Part shown: piece after piece, positions 34,301-45,000 of the stretch | Layout: each line of letters starts with the position of its first letter | How positions within the stretch are numbered: position 1 is the first letter of the stretch | NCBI GenBank assembly: GCA_033764435.1 | Contig: JANRIX010000031.1 | Coordinates: forward strand, 86,142-150,141 | Length of the DNA stretch: 64,000 nucleotides | Direction: 5' to 3' | Source: JAEUMY01 sp033764435 | GTDB taxonomy: Bacteria; Pseudomonadota; Gammaproteobacteria; Burkholderiales; Usitatibacteraceae | Program-made: the position numbers and the translations under genes | Notes under the pieces: generated by a model | Database searches by the model: none | Seen by the model: only the letters and a program-made list of their open reading frames with translations | Told to the model about the DNA's origin: nothing

Positions 34301-37300
34301 TGGCTTTCGATGCGACGGGCAACCTGTTTGTCGCCAACTCGGGTACTCAAATCATCAAACGGATTACCCCTTCTGGCGTCCAGTCGACGTATGCCTCGGG
34401 CCTATCATCGCCATCCGCCATTCGGTTCGATGGGCAAGGAAACCTGTTTGTTGCCAACCGCGGGAATAACACGATTGCGAAGATCCCTCCCAATGGCACG
34501 CCATCTCTTTTCGCCAAGAGTCTGGTCAATTCCCCGTTGAGCATGCGCTATGACTCGCAGGGCAATCTCTACTTGTTGGGGTCGGATGGTCAACTTGTGA
34601 TGCTGAACACGAGCGATACCGCAACAGTGATCGCATCTGGACTCGCGGCGCCGCAAGGTGTCGCCTTAGCGGCCAATGGTGATGTGTATGTCACCTCGGC
34701 CAGCAACGGGCGTTTGGTCAAGGTGTCGGGCGGCGTGACAACGGTTGTGGCGAGTGGCCTGGCGACACCCCATGGCGTTGCGCTGGACGGCAGTGGGAAG
34801 CCACATGTGACAGAGAGAGGCGGAGTCAACCGGATTTCATCGATCGACGCGCAGGGTGTGCGCGTGACCGAGGCCGAATCACTTATCAATGTGCCGGTCG
34901 ATGTCCACATCGCGTCGAATGGAGATAGGTTCATCCTCAATCAGAGTTCGCTTTCGCGGGTCCCAGCTGACGGTAGCCGGGGCAACGTGGTGGCGAACTC
35001 TGGTTTCAGTTCCGCACGGGGACTGGCCCCCTCGAACGATGGTGGCTACTACATCATTGAGTTGAATGCTGTTAAGAAGTGGCTTGGAACGGCCACAGCA
35101 CAGGTGGTGAAAGGCGGCCTTCCTTCACTGGGTCTCGGCGCGGCATCTACGCCCGACGGCGGTGTTCTGGTCGGTGATTACAACAATCGAAAGATCCTTA
35201 AAGTCAGTCCGGCAGGAGGCGTCTCGGAATTCGCCGCACTGGCAGGCAACCCATACTCCCTGACGACCGACCTGGCGGGCGGAGCGTATGTCCTTTATAA
35301 CGGCGGCCAGATCGTGCATGTGAATGCCAGCGGCTCGACGACCTTGATCACCGCCGCGGTTAGCGCGCCCCAAGTCCTGACTCTGGACGCCACAAACAAT
35401 CGCCTCTACGTTCGTACGTCCTTCGGCATCAGCCGTGTGGACCTCGCGACCAAGGCGGTGAGCGCGTTGCTGAGTCGAAGCGGTCTGAGTGCACTCGCGG
35501 TGGAGAACGGCAGTCTCTTCGTGCTGGATTCAAGTCGCGAGGAGGCCCTGAGCGTCACGCCGCAGGGCCAGGTGACATCTCTGCTTTGCGGTTTCAGCTA
35601 CCCGGGCCCTATGGCCTGGGACGGTAACCGATTCATCTTTGCTGATACGTATCGCTTGATGGCCCTGGTCCCTGGTGGAAACCCCAAGCTCCTGCTCATG
35701 TCGAGCGGGTTCACCAGTCTCGACGCTCAAGGCGGCGTGTTGTATGGCGCCATCACCAATACAGTCTATCGATTCGTACCCGGCACGGATTCTACTGCGC
35801 AAGTCCATGTTCAGGATTCGCTGTCCACAGGCGCTTTAGTCGTTGCGGCGCGTCCGGATGGCGCGCTCAGCGTCGGCTCCACGGCAGATTCGCGTGTCAT
35901 TACATTGAATCCTGCGAAGCAGGTCATTGCTTCGTATGCCGGCATTTACAACCCGACGGGTATAGATGTCGATGCAGCGGGAAATGTCTTTGTGAGCAGC
36001 ACCGGATCCAACCAGATTATCAAGATCGATCCTACTGGTAAGCGGTCTGAGCGAATCGCCGTGCTGAACTATCCGACCGGAGTCCATATTGAGCAAGACG
36101 GGTCGCTGCTGGTCAATGAGGCCAGAAGCCTGGTTCGGATCGATCCCCAAGGAAACAAATCGATCGTCGCGACAATAAACGATCCGCTCGGCAGCAACCT
36201 GACTGGCATTGCAAAAACTGCACAGGGCTTGTTCGTTACCGATGGTACGACTTCGATCATACGGCGCGTCACAGGACAGAGTCTGACTTTGTTCGCGGCA
36301 GGGCTCACGGGGGCGGGGCGTGTGAAGGTAAACGCTTCAGGCGTTCCGCATATCGCCAGCTCAGGAAGTGGAACTGTGGTGGCCTATGGTCCCAATGGCC
36401 TGGGTGTCGTCGCGGCGGGTATGTCGCAGCCCTATTCCATGGCATTTGACCCTGCAGGCAAAGCCTATGTCGCGGGTATTGGCGGATGGGTCTATGTCGT
36501 GGGTTCTGATGGAGGCGCCACCGAACTCTCTTACTTGGGGGCGACCCTCTTGACCCATCCGGGTGCCAGCGCGATGGCGATCAGTGGTGCCGGGAATGTG
36601 GGATTGGTCTTCAATGCCGGTATCAGCAATCTCCTCCGGCTGAAGATCACTTCAGCGCCATCGATTCCGCCGGCAGGCACGGTGCTGCATACCGCGACCC
36701 GGTCGTTTGGCGGCCTTCCCGTTGACTCCAATCCGCTCACCGTGGACTTCGGCACTTGGGTGCCACCCTACGCAGGCGATTTCAAGTTTTCCGTGAAAGC
36801 GGTGGGGAACGGCGTGCCTGGTGCGGCGATGAACTTGCTGCATGTTGGGGCACTTGCCCTGGCCAACATTGCGCCCAGTAAAGCCACGGTCGCGCCTGGC
36901 GACTCAAGCGTTGGCGTTAACGTGCGCGTTACTGGTGGCGACTTCACCACCATTTCCAAGGTGGACAGCGTCAACATCTCGGTGGGTGTTTCGACTGGCG
37001 TGTACCCCACGGCGATGGGCGCTGATGCTGCAGGCAATGTACTTGTCCTGGTCGGCAATACCTTGAGCCGCTTCCATCCTGGTGGTGCCAGCACCGTGCT
37101 GTACTCGGCACCCCTGACAACTGGCTTCCGCATGTACGGCGAAATTCCTGTCGACAACGCGCAAAACATCTATTTCGCTGAGAACGGTCCCACGCTTCGT
37201 GAAGTGAAGAAGATCTCCCCGTCGGGCGTCGTAAGCGTGGTCGCTTCCATTCCTGAGCCCATCAGGGGCATGGTTCGCGACAGCACAGACCAGCTATTTG

Positions 37301-40300
37301 TCCTCGGGTACACACGTATTTACCGAGTAACACAGTCGGGAGTGGTGACAGCGCTGTCGTCGCCTGTCGGCGGCGGTCCTTACGTCATGACGATTGATGG
37401 CCATGACAACTTGTACTTGTTGACAAATAGCAACTCAATCCTCCGCTACCGCCCTGACGGATCAGTGACGGATATTTTGCCGCGCGGAGAGCACAGGCCA
37501 ACATTCGAGTACGAAGGTGCTGGGGCCATCGCGGGTGACTGCGCGGACAATCTGTTTGTCGCGCCTTATTCTTGGCCACAAGTGGGGCAAGGTGGCGAGG
37601 AATACACGCTTGTCCAGGTCTCCGGAAAGACCGGGTCCATTTCGCAAATTCTTGATGGACGCAAGATCAATCAATCGCTGACTGACATCGACTTCATAGT
37701 TTACGACCGCTTCAGCGGCCATCTGCTCATGTGGACTGACGTTGGCAACGGGCGGGTGTACCGCATTCCAGTCACCTGCGGCGCCATCAGTGCCGATCTG
37801 CAGATGGTCTTTTCTGCTTCCCAGAGTGTGAGCGGATTCAATGTCGCTCCCAAGGCTGTCAAGACCTTGCCCGATGGAGCGCGCGAAGTCATCTGGAGTC
37901 TGAAGGACGTCAACGCTTTGGGCAGCATGGTCTCGATGACCGCAGGTCTGGCCAGCATGACACTGGGCGAAAGCAGGCCGGTCGCGAAGGAGGCTTTCCT
38001 CACCTTCCGCAATTCCTTTGCAGCGGGCGAAATCAAACTGCCCCTCACCATTCCCGAAGTGGGTGTGGACAGCTTCATCGATATGGCAGTTGCCACGGAC
38101 AAGCTTTCTTATCCGGCGAACAGCAGCGTGCTTTCGCAGGTGCTGCTCACCAATCGTGACGCACAGGCGAAGACTGGCGTCCTGATTGTCGATATCGCCG
38201 ACGCACAGGGTGTGCAGCTCGCCCAGATCGCCAGCCAGAATCAGAGCGTCAGTGGAAATGGCACGCTAACAGTCGAACCGCCATTCAATACCGGCACCTT
38301 CCTCACGGGCACGTACCAGGTGAAGGCGCGGCTCATCGATCCGGCGACGGGTGTGGAATTGGCCGCGGGGCAGGCAGGCTTCGACATCGTCGCGGAAGGC
38401 GTCCAACTGATTTCCACCGTGACGACCAACAAGCAGGCCTACGATCCGCTGGACGCCGTTGCGATCAGCAGCCGTGTGAAAAACGTATCCGTCAACGCCA
38501 TTACCTCCAATCTTAGAGTTGAAGTCAATGTGATAGGTCCGGGCGGACACGTGGTCTACACCAATGGCGCCAACATCGCCCAACTTGTTCCAAGCGCGTT
38601 GCGCGATGTGTCGTATACCTATCGACTGAACGCTGTCGCGCCGGGCGGCTACGTTGTCGAGCAGCGATTGCTGGATGCGGCTGGTGCGGTCGTCGAGACC
38701 CGAAGCGCAAACTTCAGCGTGCTCTCGTCTGCCGACACTGGCAGTGGCCTGCGCGGCGCACTCAGCACCGTTCGTCTGGCCAATGCCGGCGATCCGGTCG
38801 CGCTCACCGGCACAGTGCGAAACCAGGGCAACGCCACCCAAAGCAATCTGCCACTCACCTTGCGCGTGACCAACTCGCAGCAACAGGTGGTGCAGCAGTG
38901 GACGGACACGCAGACAATTGCAATCGGACAGCAGACTTCTTTCTCACGTACCTGGAATACAGCGGGCATGACTGCGGGCGTCTACACCGTGACCTGGAGC
39001 ACGTCGGTTGGCGGGCGCACCATTTCACTCGGCCAGGACAGCGTGCAGGTTGGTGTGCTTGGCCCTATCTCCTTTACGTCTGAGACAGGTGTACCGCTGC
39101 AGTCTGTGCGCACCTCGAACACGGTCGCGATCAGCGGCATCATTGCCCCGATGACGGCCGCGATCAGCGGGGACGCCAGCGCCGAGTTCCGTATCAATGG
39201 AGGCGCATTCGGGCGCGGGGCGCAGTCGGTCAAGGCCGGAGACACGCTGCAAGTCCGGCTCACGGCGGCGAATGACTTCTCCACAGCGGCTACCGCCACG
39301 CTGACGCTGGGCGGCACCACGGCCAGCTACACGGTCACCACCGAGACGGCAGATACCACGCCGAATGCGATCAGCTTCGCGCCGCAGACTGAGGTCCCGC
39401 TGGCTTCGGAGCGCACGTCCAACACTGTGACTGTCAGCGGTATCAACACCTCGGTGCCCATCAGCATCACCGGTGGCAGCTACAGCCTGAACGGCGGTCC
39501 ATTTGTCGCAACCGCAGGCACCGCACGCACAGGCGACACGCTGGCTCTGCGTCAGACTTCGTCTGCACAGCCTGGCACGAAGACAACAGTCACCGTCGCG
39601 GTTGGAACGGTCTCTGCCGCGTTTGAAGTGACGACGTTGAATGCCGATACGACGCCTGACCCGTTCACATTCACGGCGCAGACCGGTGTTCCGCTTTCGT
39701 CGGTTCGGACCTCGAACCTGGTCACCATCGCCGGCATCAACACACCTGTACCGGTTTCCGTCTCAGGCGGTACCTACAGCGTCAATGGCGGCGCATTCGT
39801 TTCTGCAGCCGGGACCATCAAGGCCGGCGATACCCTGGCATTGCGTCAAACCGCGTCAGCGAACCCGTTAACCACGACCAGCTCGGTAGTGTCTGTATCC
39901 AGCTACAGCACGGGCTTCAATGTCACCACAGAAGCCGTTATCACACCGACGGTCGGATTCCGGTTACCGAAGGAGGCGAGAGTCCTGGTGTTGCTCTCGT
40001 GCAAGGGTTCGAGCGGCAATGCAGACGACCCGGGCTGTCTCGCGCAGAAGAAGCAGGCCTTGGAGGCCTACTTGGCCGCGACCGGCTGGAGTGCCAAGGT
40101 CGTGACCGACAAGGTGTCCTTCCAGCGTGAACTTCGCTGCGGCCGCTACAACACCTTCTGGGTGTCCGGAGGCTTCGAAAAGCTGGGCGGCTCGCTGATT
40201 GGCGAGTTGCGCGAGGCCGTTTACGCCGGCTCGGCTTTGGTCGTCGATGGCTTGCATGATCAGCGCAACAGCGCACTGGATGACATCGCGGGCATTCGCT

Positions 40301-41979
40301 ATCGCGGCAAGCCGCCGCAGCCGAGCACGGTCGTGGTCGGCAGCGCGGTGTTGCCAGCGGGGTCATTTGCCTACGTCGGCAATCCCTTGCGTCTCGATCT
40401 GACCACGGGGCAGGCGCACGCGCGATTCGGTTCGTCTTCCGGCGACCCGGCCATCGTGATCAATCAGTTCGGCCGTGGAAAGTCCATGCATTTCGCCTTC
40501 GACCTTGCCGGAACGCTCCTGGCCCAGGGTTCGACCGCATTCGTCGGCGATGTCATCGAAGCCGGCATTGAGCACTTGGCGCCGCAGCAGCAGTCTCCCG
40601 TCTCCGGCGATGCCTACCTGCCAGTCCAGGTCGAGATCGGCAATGTCGCGACCATCGCCCAGACCTTTGATGTCGTGTTGTCCTGGCCGTCGTCGTTCGC
40701 GTGGATCGAAGGATCGCCCGCGACCGTGACCCAGGGATCGGGCACAGCGACGTGGCGAGTGACGATTGCAGCCAACCAGCAGTCGACGGTTCGATTTGCT
40801 CTGCACACGCCAGCCACTTCAGGCAGCCACAACATCAGCGTGCAGATCAATCGCGTGGACACTTCTTCTGGAACAACGCAGTCGGTTCACTCGGGGACAT
40901 TGCCGATCACCATCGCGGCGTTGAACACGGCCTCGACGCAAACCGTTTCTGCCATCCAGGCGCTCGCGGCCACTGGCAATCAGGACAGAAAGTCCCGGGA
41001 TGATGCGGTTGCGGATGTGCAACAGGCCCTGACAAAGGTCTCAGCAGGTCTGATTGATGATGCGATGACGCGCTTCGTCTCCGCAGCCGACAACCTGGCG
41101 GAGATCTCCAGCGTGAGCGTGGAATCCGTCCGGGTTTCGTTGGCGCGTCACATGGCTGAAGCCGGCCGCAAGACGTGCGCAGCGGAGGCGGCCTGCGCCG
41201 TGTCCTCGCTGGCGCCATCCGCCTACGGGCTCATGGTGTTCGGCTCCGCGAGTTTGTCCAACGGTGAGTCGCACGGCTCCGTCGGTGTGGGTGGCGCGGC
41301 CAGTGTCTCGTCCTTCACCGTTGGCAGCCAGTTGCGCGGTGATTCGGCGCGCCTCGTCGCGGGCGGCAGCGTGAGCTACAACAACGGCAGCGTGGGGCAG
41401 GGCGGCACCGGCATCATCATCGCCGGTGGCGCCGCCACCGTCAGCCAGTCGGTGGGTCGGGCAGACGTCAAGGCCAACACGGCGAACGAAGACTGGAACG
41501 CGCTCAAAGCCGAGGCATTGGCGCTGTCCGATTCGCTCGCTGCCAGAGCGGGCACCGCAGCGACAGTGGTGTCCGGCAACCAGTTCAATTGCACCGGCAC
41601 CAATGCTTCCTGGAACGTGTGTTTGCTGACTGGCAGCCAACTGGGTAATGCGCGAACCATCAATCTGAACTATCCCGCCACGGCCAGCGTGCTGGTCAAC
41701 GTCACGGGTGGCGCCGCGACACTCACCAATGGCCAGGCCAACTTCAACGGTCAGCCCTTGCTGGGCAGCAGTGCCGCATCCAGAGTGATCTTCAACTTTG
41801 CCCAGGCTGGCAGCTTGTCGATTTCAGGCTTCGGCATTGGCGGCACCATCCTGGCGCCTCGCGCGAGTCTGAGCCACGCCAACAACGCGATCGACGGCCA
41901 GGTCATTGTCAACGGCCTGTCCTCGACGGCGAGCTACCGTTGCGGCGGCGTATTCCTGGGCACGGTCCCCGCGCAGTAA
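31351..41979 (+). CDS. Giant secreted mosaic protein with choice-of-anchor-A C-terminus
   Basis: A GTG at 31351 follows AGGATAAGGGG and opens a signal peptide (PRLFAIGRAVFFCSLF, cleavage near VNA|AS), giving 3542 residues. Domains in order (approximate residues): alpha/alpha toroid of prenyltransferase/terpene-cyclase type (25-285, repeated NPDGGFG-like motifs); four carboxypeptidase-regulatory-like repeats (287, 372, 457, 540); a beta-sandwich; NHL/SMP-30-like propeller repeats (about 800-1770 and 1880-2150, e.g. PNGLAFDATGNLFVAN); CARDB-like sandwiches (2240-2570); three tandem ~95-residue repeats (2570-2860, e.g. TGVPLSSVRTSN); a class I GATase-like fold (2870-3080); and a choice-of-anchor-A domain (about 3280-3542). 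It is probably an exported adhesin or scaffold acting with the RHS protein that starts 51 bp downstream. It contains no GCGAATATTCGC. Confidence 0.82.
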   Translation: MPRLFAIGRAVFFCSLFCTVQSVNAASSPELERALNWLQNQVQTDGTLAAEGTSIATGVQARAETATAFKAYGPIPNALVNGLTSASEDSIEYIARKAGAMALSGRDASSLFALLVAEQNPDGGFGELPGHASNVLDTAYVLVAMRQGSFANQAVVSRAVDYLAAAANADGGYGIDGGSAVYPSAEVLLALNGYAQSFPLAATITNLKSYLVNAQVAGKYAGTLDSAVAVLALAGASTDSAIFTPAVADLISRQTADGSWSADPYLTALVIRALTAAAGAAPSPTTGQISGTVVSDQDGAALENVQVSVNGSVVMSTGAAGTFNVPSLAPGAYTLQITKAGYTTVSANVTVSAGAISSLGTVRLQVATTVAGLRGQVRDTASTPIAGASIALSGGPVTTSDANGNYQIAGIMPGTYTITVTKAGFLDAVASASFNAGQVILFSPLLTPGNQQPPTTATLRARVVNAATGQPINGASARVGTVTATSDTDGRVTLTGLPSGPATIELSAAGYVSATFTTTLALGVNELGNLAVSPPPATIRITGKVTEAQTNLPVAGALVRVQDSSLTATTSVNGTYAIEGVTRQQFIVVASAAGYLSKTTSVALSAFADATVDVVLDKVESSGVTFRRVSTNLAAYPPYAAIEVEAEILSSRTSSTELILTATILDAQGTPIMEVPGIRTTAPANAPHEVELETHNSNEPAGQYSVLVRAFEVIGNEVGRVVAEGTTSFQILPQTTLSGGVTLSPPILQAGSNQPVGIVANVANHGNLPIQAGQLELTVTLENPDTSPVARVDTSTERLLSGSPLNAPVGVAYDPQGNMYVLNQNDRRIIKVAADGQSTIFATLPASHAGPPAVSITPRDLMRDAAGNLQILTSEGPIYRLGVDGTLARQNTGVVNAQSFDLDVQGNFWVLSNFNSNVGLHKVAAGGGTTTVAGNGLSTPSGIVQGPDGQLYVSNSGDNTISRVSTTGSIETFVSSGLSSPNGLAFDATGNLFVANSGTQIIKRITPSGVQSTYASGLSSPSAIRFDGQGNLFVANRGNNTIAKIPPNGTPSLFAKSLVNSPLSMRYDSQGNLYLLGSDGQLVMLNTSDTATVIASGLAAPQGVALAANGDVYVTSASNGRLVKVSGGVTTVVASGLATPHGVALDGSGKPHVTERGGVNRISSIDAQGVRVTEAESLINVPVDVHIASNGDRFILNQSSLSRVPADGSRGNVVANSGFSSARGLAPSNDGGYYIIELNAVKKWLGTATAQVVKGGLPSLGLGAASTPDGGVLVGDYNNRKILKVSPAGGVSEFAALAGNPYSLTTDLAGGAYVLYNGGQIVHVNASGSTTLITAAVSAPQVLTLDATNNRLYVRTSFGISRVDLATKAVSALLSRSGLSALAVENGSLFVLDSSREEALSVTPQGQVTSLLCGFSYPGPMAWDGNRFIFADTYRLMALVPGGNPKLLLMSSGFTSLDAQGGVLYGAITNTVYRFVPGTDSTAQVHVQDSLSTGALVVAARPDGALSVGSTADSRVITLNPAKQVIASYAGIYNPTGIDVDAAGNVFVSSTGSNQIIKIDPTGKRSERIAVLNYPTGVHIEQDGSLLVNEARSLVRIDPQGNKSIVATINDPLGSNLTGIAKTAQGLFVTDGTTSIIRRVTGQSLTLFAAGLTGAGRVKVNASGVPHIASSGSGTVVAYGPNGLGVVAAGMSQPYSMAFDPAGKAYVAGIGGWVYVVGSDGGATELSYLGATLLTHPGASAMAISGAGNVGLVFNAGISNLLRLKITSAPSIPPAGTVLHTATRSFGGLPVDSNPLTVDFGTWVPPYAGDFKFSVKAVGNGVPGAAMNLLHVGALALANIAPSKATVAPGDSSVGVNVRVTGGDFTTISKVDSVNISVGVSTGVYPTAMGADAAGNVLVLVGNTLSRFHPGGASTVLYSAPLTTGFRMYGEIPVDNAQNIYFAENGPTLREVKKISPSGVVSVVASIPEPIRGMVRDSTDQLFVLGYTRIYRVTQSGVVTALSSPVGGGPYVMTIDGHDNLYLLTNSNSILRYRPDGSVTDILPRGEHRPTFEYEGAGAIAGDCADNLFVAPYSWPQVGQGGEEYTLVQVSGKTGSISQILDGRKINQSLTDIDFIVYDRFSGHLLMWTDVGNGRVYRIPVTCGAISADLQMVFSASQSVSGFNVAPKAVKTLPDGAREVIWSLKDVNALGSMVSMTAGLASMTLGESRPVAKEAFLTFRNSFAAGEIKLPLTIPEVGVDSFIDMAVATDKLSYPANSSVLSQVLLTNRDAQAKTGVLIVDIADAQGVQLAQIASQNQSVSGNGTLTVEPPFNTGTFLTGTYQVKARLIDPATGVELAAGQAGFDIVAEGVQLISTVTTNKQAYDPLDAVAISSRVKNVSVNAITSNLRVEVNVIGPGGHVVYTNGANIAQLVPSALRDVSYTYRLNAVAPGGYVVEQRLLDAAGAVVETRSANFSVLSSADTGSGLRGALSTVRLANAGDPVALTGTVRNQGNATQSNLPLTLRVTNSQQQVVQQWTDTQTIAIGQQTSFSRTWNTAGMTAGVYTVTWSTSVGGRTISLGQDSVQVGVLGPISFTSETGVPLQSVRTSNTVAISGIIAPMTAAISGDASAEFRINGGAFGRGAQSVKAGDTLQVRLTAANDFSTAATATLTLGGTTASYTVTTETADTTPNAISFAPQTEVPLASERTSNTVTVSGINTSVPISITGGSYSLNGGPFVATAGTARTGDTLALRQTSSAQPGTKTTVTVAVGTVSAAFEVTTLNADTTPDPFTFTAQTGVPLSSVRTSNLVTIAGINTPVPVSVSGGTYSVNGGAFVSAAGTIKAGDTLALRQTASANPLTTTSSVVSVSSYSTGFNVTTEAVITPTVGFRLPKEARVLVLLSCKGSSGNADDPGCLAQKKQALEAYLAATGWSAKVVTDKVSFQRELRCGRYNTFWVSGGFEKLGGSLIGELREAVYAGSALVVDGLHDQRNSALDDIAGIRYRGKPPQPSTVVVGSAVLPAGSFAYVGNPLRLDLTTGQAHARFGSSSGDPAIVINQFGRGKSMHFAFDLAGTLLAQGSTAFVGDVIEAGIEHLAPQQQSPVSGDAYLPVQVEIGNVATIAQTFDVVLSWPSSFAWIEGSPATVTQGSGTATWRVTIAANQQSTVRFALHTPATSGSHNISVQINRVDTSSGTTQSVHSGTLPITIAALNTASTQTVSAIQALAATGNQDRKSRDDAVADVQQALTKVSAGLIDDAMTRFVSAADNLAEISSVSVESVRVSLARHMAEAGRKTCAAEAACAVSSLAPSAYGLMVFGSASLSNGESHGSVGVGGAASVSSFTVGSQLRGDSARLVAGGSVSYNNGSVGQGGTGIIIAGGAATVSQSVGRADVKANTANEDWNALKAEALALSDSLAARAGTAATVVSGNQFNCTGTNASWNVCLLTGSQLGNARTINLNYPATASVLVNVTGGAATLTNGQANFNGQPLLGSSAASRVIFNFAQAGSLSISGFGIGGTILAPRASLSHANNAIDGQVIVNGLSSTASYRCGGVFLGTVPAQ

Positions 41980-42030
41980 CCCTCCCTGAACCATGCACCC
42001 GCATCACGCTTTCGCAGCAAAGGAATCTTC

Positions 42031-45000
42031 GTGAATATCCCGTCCGCCGTCGCCCATGTGGTGTCCCGTATCGCGCACCAGAAGCTGCTGACCATACTTT
42101 CCGTTTCGGTCGCCTTGATCACGGCCGCAATGCCCGAAGGTCGCGCCTGGGCGGCAGCCAGCTCGGTGGTGAAGCTGGACAAGAGCACGCCCACTCCGGT
42201 TCGCAAGGACAAGCAGACTCGTTTCCGCATTCCCGAAGCCAAGGTGCGGGAGCCTGCTGGCTCGGCAGCCGAATATCAGGAGCGCCGTACAAAGGCAGCG
42301 GTGATGCTGCTGAAATCCGCGAGCGTGGCAAAGGCGGCCCCGCCGGCCGCCGGCCCCGCCGACCTGGCCGAGAGTGATGAGGTCGTCCTCAGCCCGGCCG
42401 TGCGCGCACTCGCGGCCACGCTCAACAACAATCCGGTCAAGATTTCCGCTTGGGTGCACGACAACATCCGCTTCGCACCGACTTACGGCGCCACGCAGAA
42501 TTCCGACACCGTTCTGAAGTCGCGCCAGGGCAATGCCTTCGACATCGCGAGTCTCACCATCGCGCTCTTGCGGGCCGCGAACATTCCGGCGCGCTATGCC
42601 TACGGCAACATTGAAGTCTCTGCGAACCCTGCCCAAGCCTGGTTGGGTGGGGTCGCCACGCCGCAAGCGGCACTGGATCTCTTGGCGCAAGGTGGTGTGC
42701 CGAGTGCTGCCGTCATCGCCGGCGGCAGGGTGGACGCCATCCGGCTGGAGCACGTGTGGGTCGAGGCCCATGTCGACTTCTACCCCTCACGCGGCGCCGT
42801 CAACCGCGCGGCCGACAGCTGGGTGCCCATCGATCCCTCCTTCAAGCAGCCGGTCGTAGTCTCCGGTCTCGATCTCCGCGCAGTCGCAAACGTTGATGCC
42901 GTCGCACTGTCGGGCCAGCTGCTTCAGGGCGCCACTCCGGCGCAGGATGGCGTGACGCGTCTGAATCAGGCGGCACTCACCGATTCACTCACCGCCTTCA
43001 AGACGCAAGCCCAAACCGCCATCAACGGCCAGAAACCGAATGCGACGGTGGGGGACGTTCTGGGCCGCGAGTCGATCACGCCGCACACGCTCTCGCTGCT
43101 GGCGGGTACGCTGCCCTACAAGCTTGTGGCGCAACTCGATCGCTATGCCGTGGTGCCTGACGCCATGCGCTGGCGTCTGGGCTACGGCGTCTATGCGAGC
43201 GATGTGGAACGCGGGCAGGGTGCCGCCATCGCGGTCGTGGAACGCAGCCTGGCCGCTCTGGCCGGCAACAGCGTCGCCGTGACCTTCGCCGCAGCCAGCA
43301 CGATGGATCAGTCCGAGCTTGACCAGGCCCTTGCCAGCGCGCTACCAGTCTCCTTGCCCGCCCATCGCATCCGCGTGAAGGCCCAATTGTGGTCCGGTGG
43401 ACAGCTGGCCGGTGAAGGCGGCAACGTCCTCATGGGCACCTCGCTCGTGGGTGGCCTGCGTCTCTTCGACCCGCGCACAGGAAACTGGATTGAAGAACCA
43501 TCGCATCGCATCGCCGCAGGCGAAACGCATGCGCTGGCCGTTGCGGCACAGAGCGTCACGCGCGAAGACCTTGAGGCCAGCCGCGACCGCCTGACTGCAT
43601 TGCGCGCGAAACTCGACGCGCGGCAATTCACCGGGCTCACCCAGGCTGGCGTGACGGCGGAAATGCTGCATCACACCGCTTTGACCTGGCTTGCAGCCCA
43701 TGCGGGCGACAGCCGTCTCGTCAGGCGCGCCCAGAGCATGGCGGGCTTCGCACTGCCTTCCGTCGCACGCGCCTCCACTGTCGCCGACGTCACCCTGCAG
43801 TCAGGTGCGATCCACACCGTTCAATTCCCGGCCTTGGCACTCACCAGCGAAATCGTCGCTGCGACCGCTGTGCCCCGGCATGGTCAGGCTGCACGGGTGA
43901 CGGAACACTTGCGCGCCACCAGCGCGCGCGGCTCGGTCGTTGCGCAACTTGTCATGGAGCGAATATTCGCAACGCAGGCAGGCGCCACCGCATCCGCAGT
44001 CTGCGCGCTGAACCGCGCCAACGACGAGGCGCAGAAACTCTTCGTGGTCACCCAGGCCAATCGTGCGCAAACGCTGCCGCAGCTTTCCGTGCCGGACGTG
44101 ACGCGCGCGGCCCTCGATGATGGTGCGGCCATCGGGCTTACCGGACTGACCGGCCAACGCTCGGTGCAAATCGGTGGCTGGACGGGCGCCGGCACCATTA
44201 TCGAAGACACGACGACGGGCGGCGGCGACTACGCCGTGTCCGAGGACAAGAGCGCCGTGCATGCCCCGCTCGGTGGCTGGATGTCCCTCGCCCTGGCTGC
44301 CGAGGCAGTCAAGGGTGGCGGTGCCACGACTGTTGCGACCACACTTTCCGCCGCACTGGGCGCGGCTATTGACTACCATCCTGCCGCCATCGCGTTGCTG
44401 GCTGACTACGATGCCGCGCCCTGGAGCAGTTTCGTTGGCGCCAATCCGGTGCTGGAGGCGCTGTGGAGTGCGCAGATGCAGTCCGGGCTCGGGACGCCAC
44501 TGGCCAATGCGACCGGCCCCGCCGCACCTGGCGTGATGAGCCTGGCCCATTCGATTTCCGTCTGTCTCGCCTCTGCATTGACGCCGGCGCCGACACCCAA
44601 CAACGCGCCCGGCTTCACGTCCACGCCGCCCATGGCCGCGGTCATCGGCCAGCCGTATCAGTACCTCGCCACCGCGGTCGATCCCGATGGCGACCGGCTC
44701 ACGTTCAGCCTCGTCTCCGGTCCGCCCGGCCTGACTGTCTCCGCACTGGGTCTGGTGAGTTGGTCAGCACCGTTGCAGGGCGCGCATGAAGTGGTCGTGC
44801 GTGTCAGCGACGGCAAAGCCAATACCGATCAGCGCTACATCCTCACTGTCGGCACCGTGCTGCCCCTGGAGCTGCAGCTGGCTGTCTCGCCTCAGTTTGT
44901 CGGCACGGGTGACACTGTCACCATCCTGGTTGCGGCAACAGGCGGACGCAGCCTCGTCACGCGCAGTCTCAAAATCAACGGCGTGAGCCGGACACTGGAC

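Noticed and set aside
33700..37800. CRISPR-like periodic repeats in the giant gene
   Set aside because: The periodicity is that of propeller protein repeats (about 40 residues) with divergent DNA, not identical short repeats with unique spacers. No CRISPR array is present in the window.
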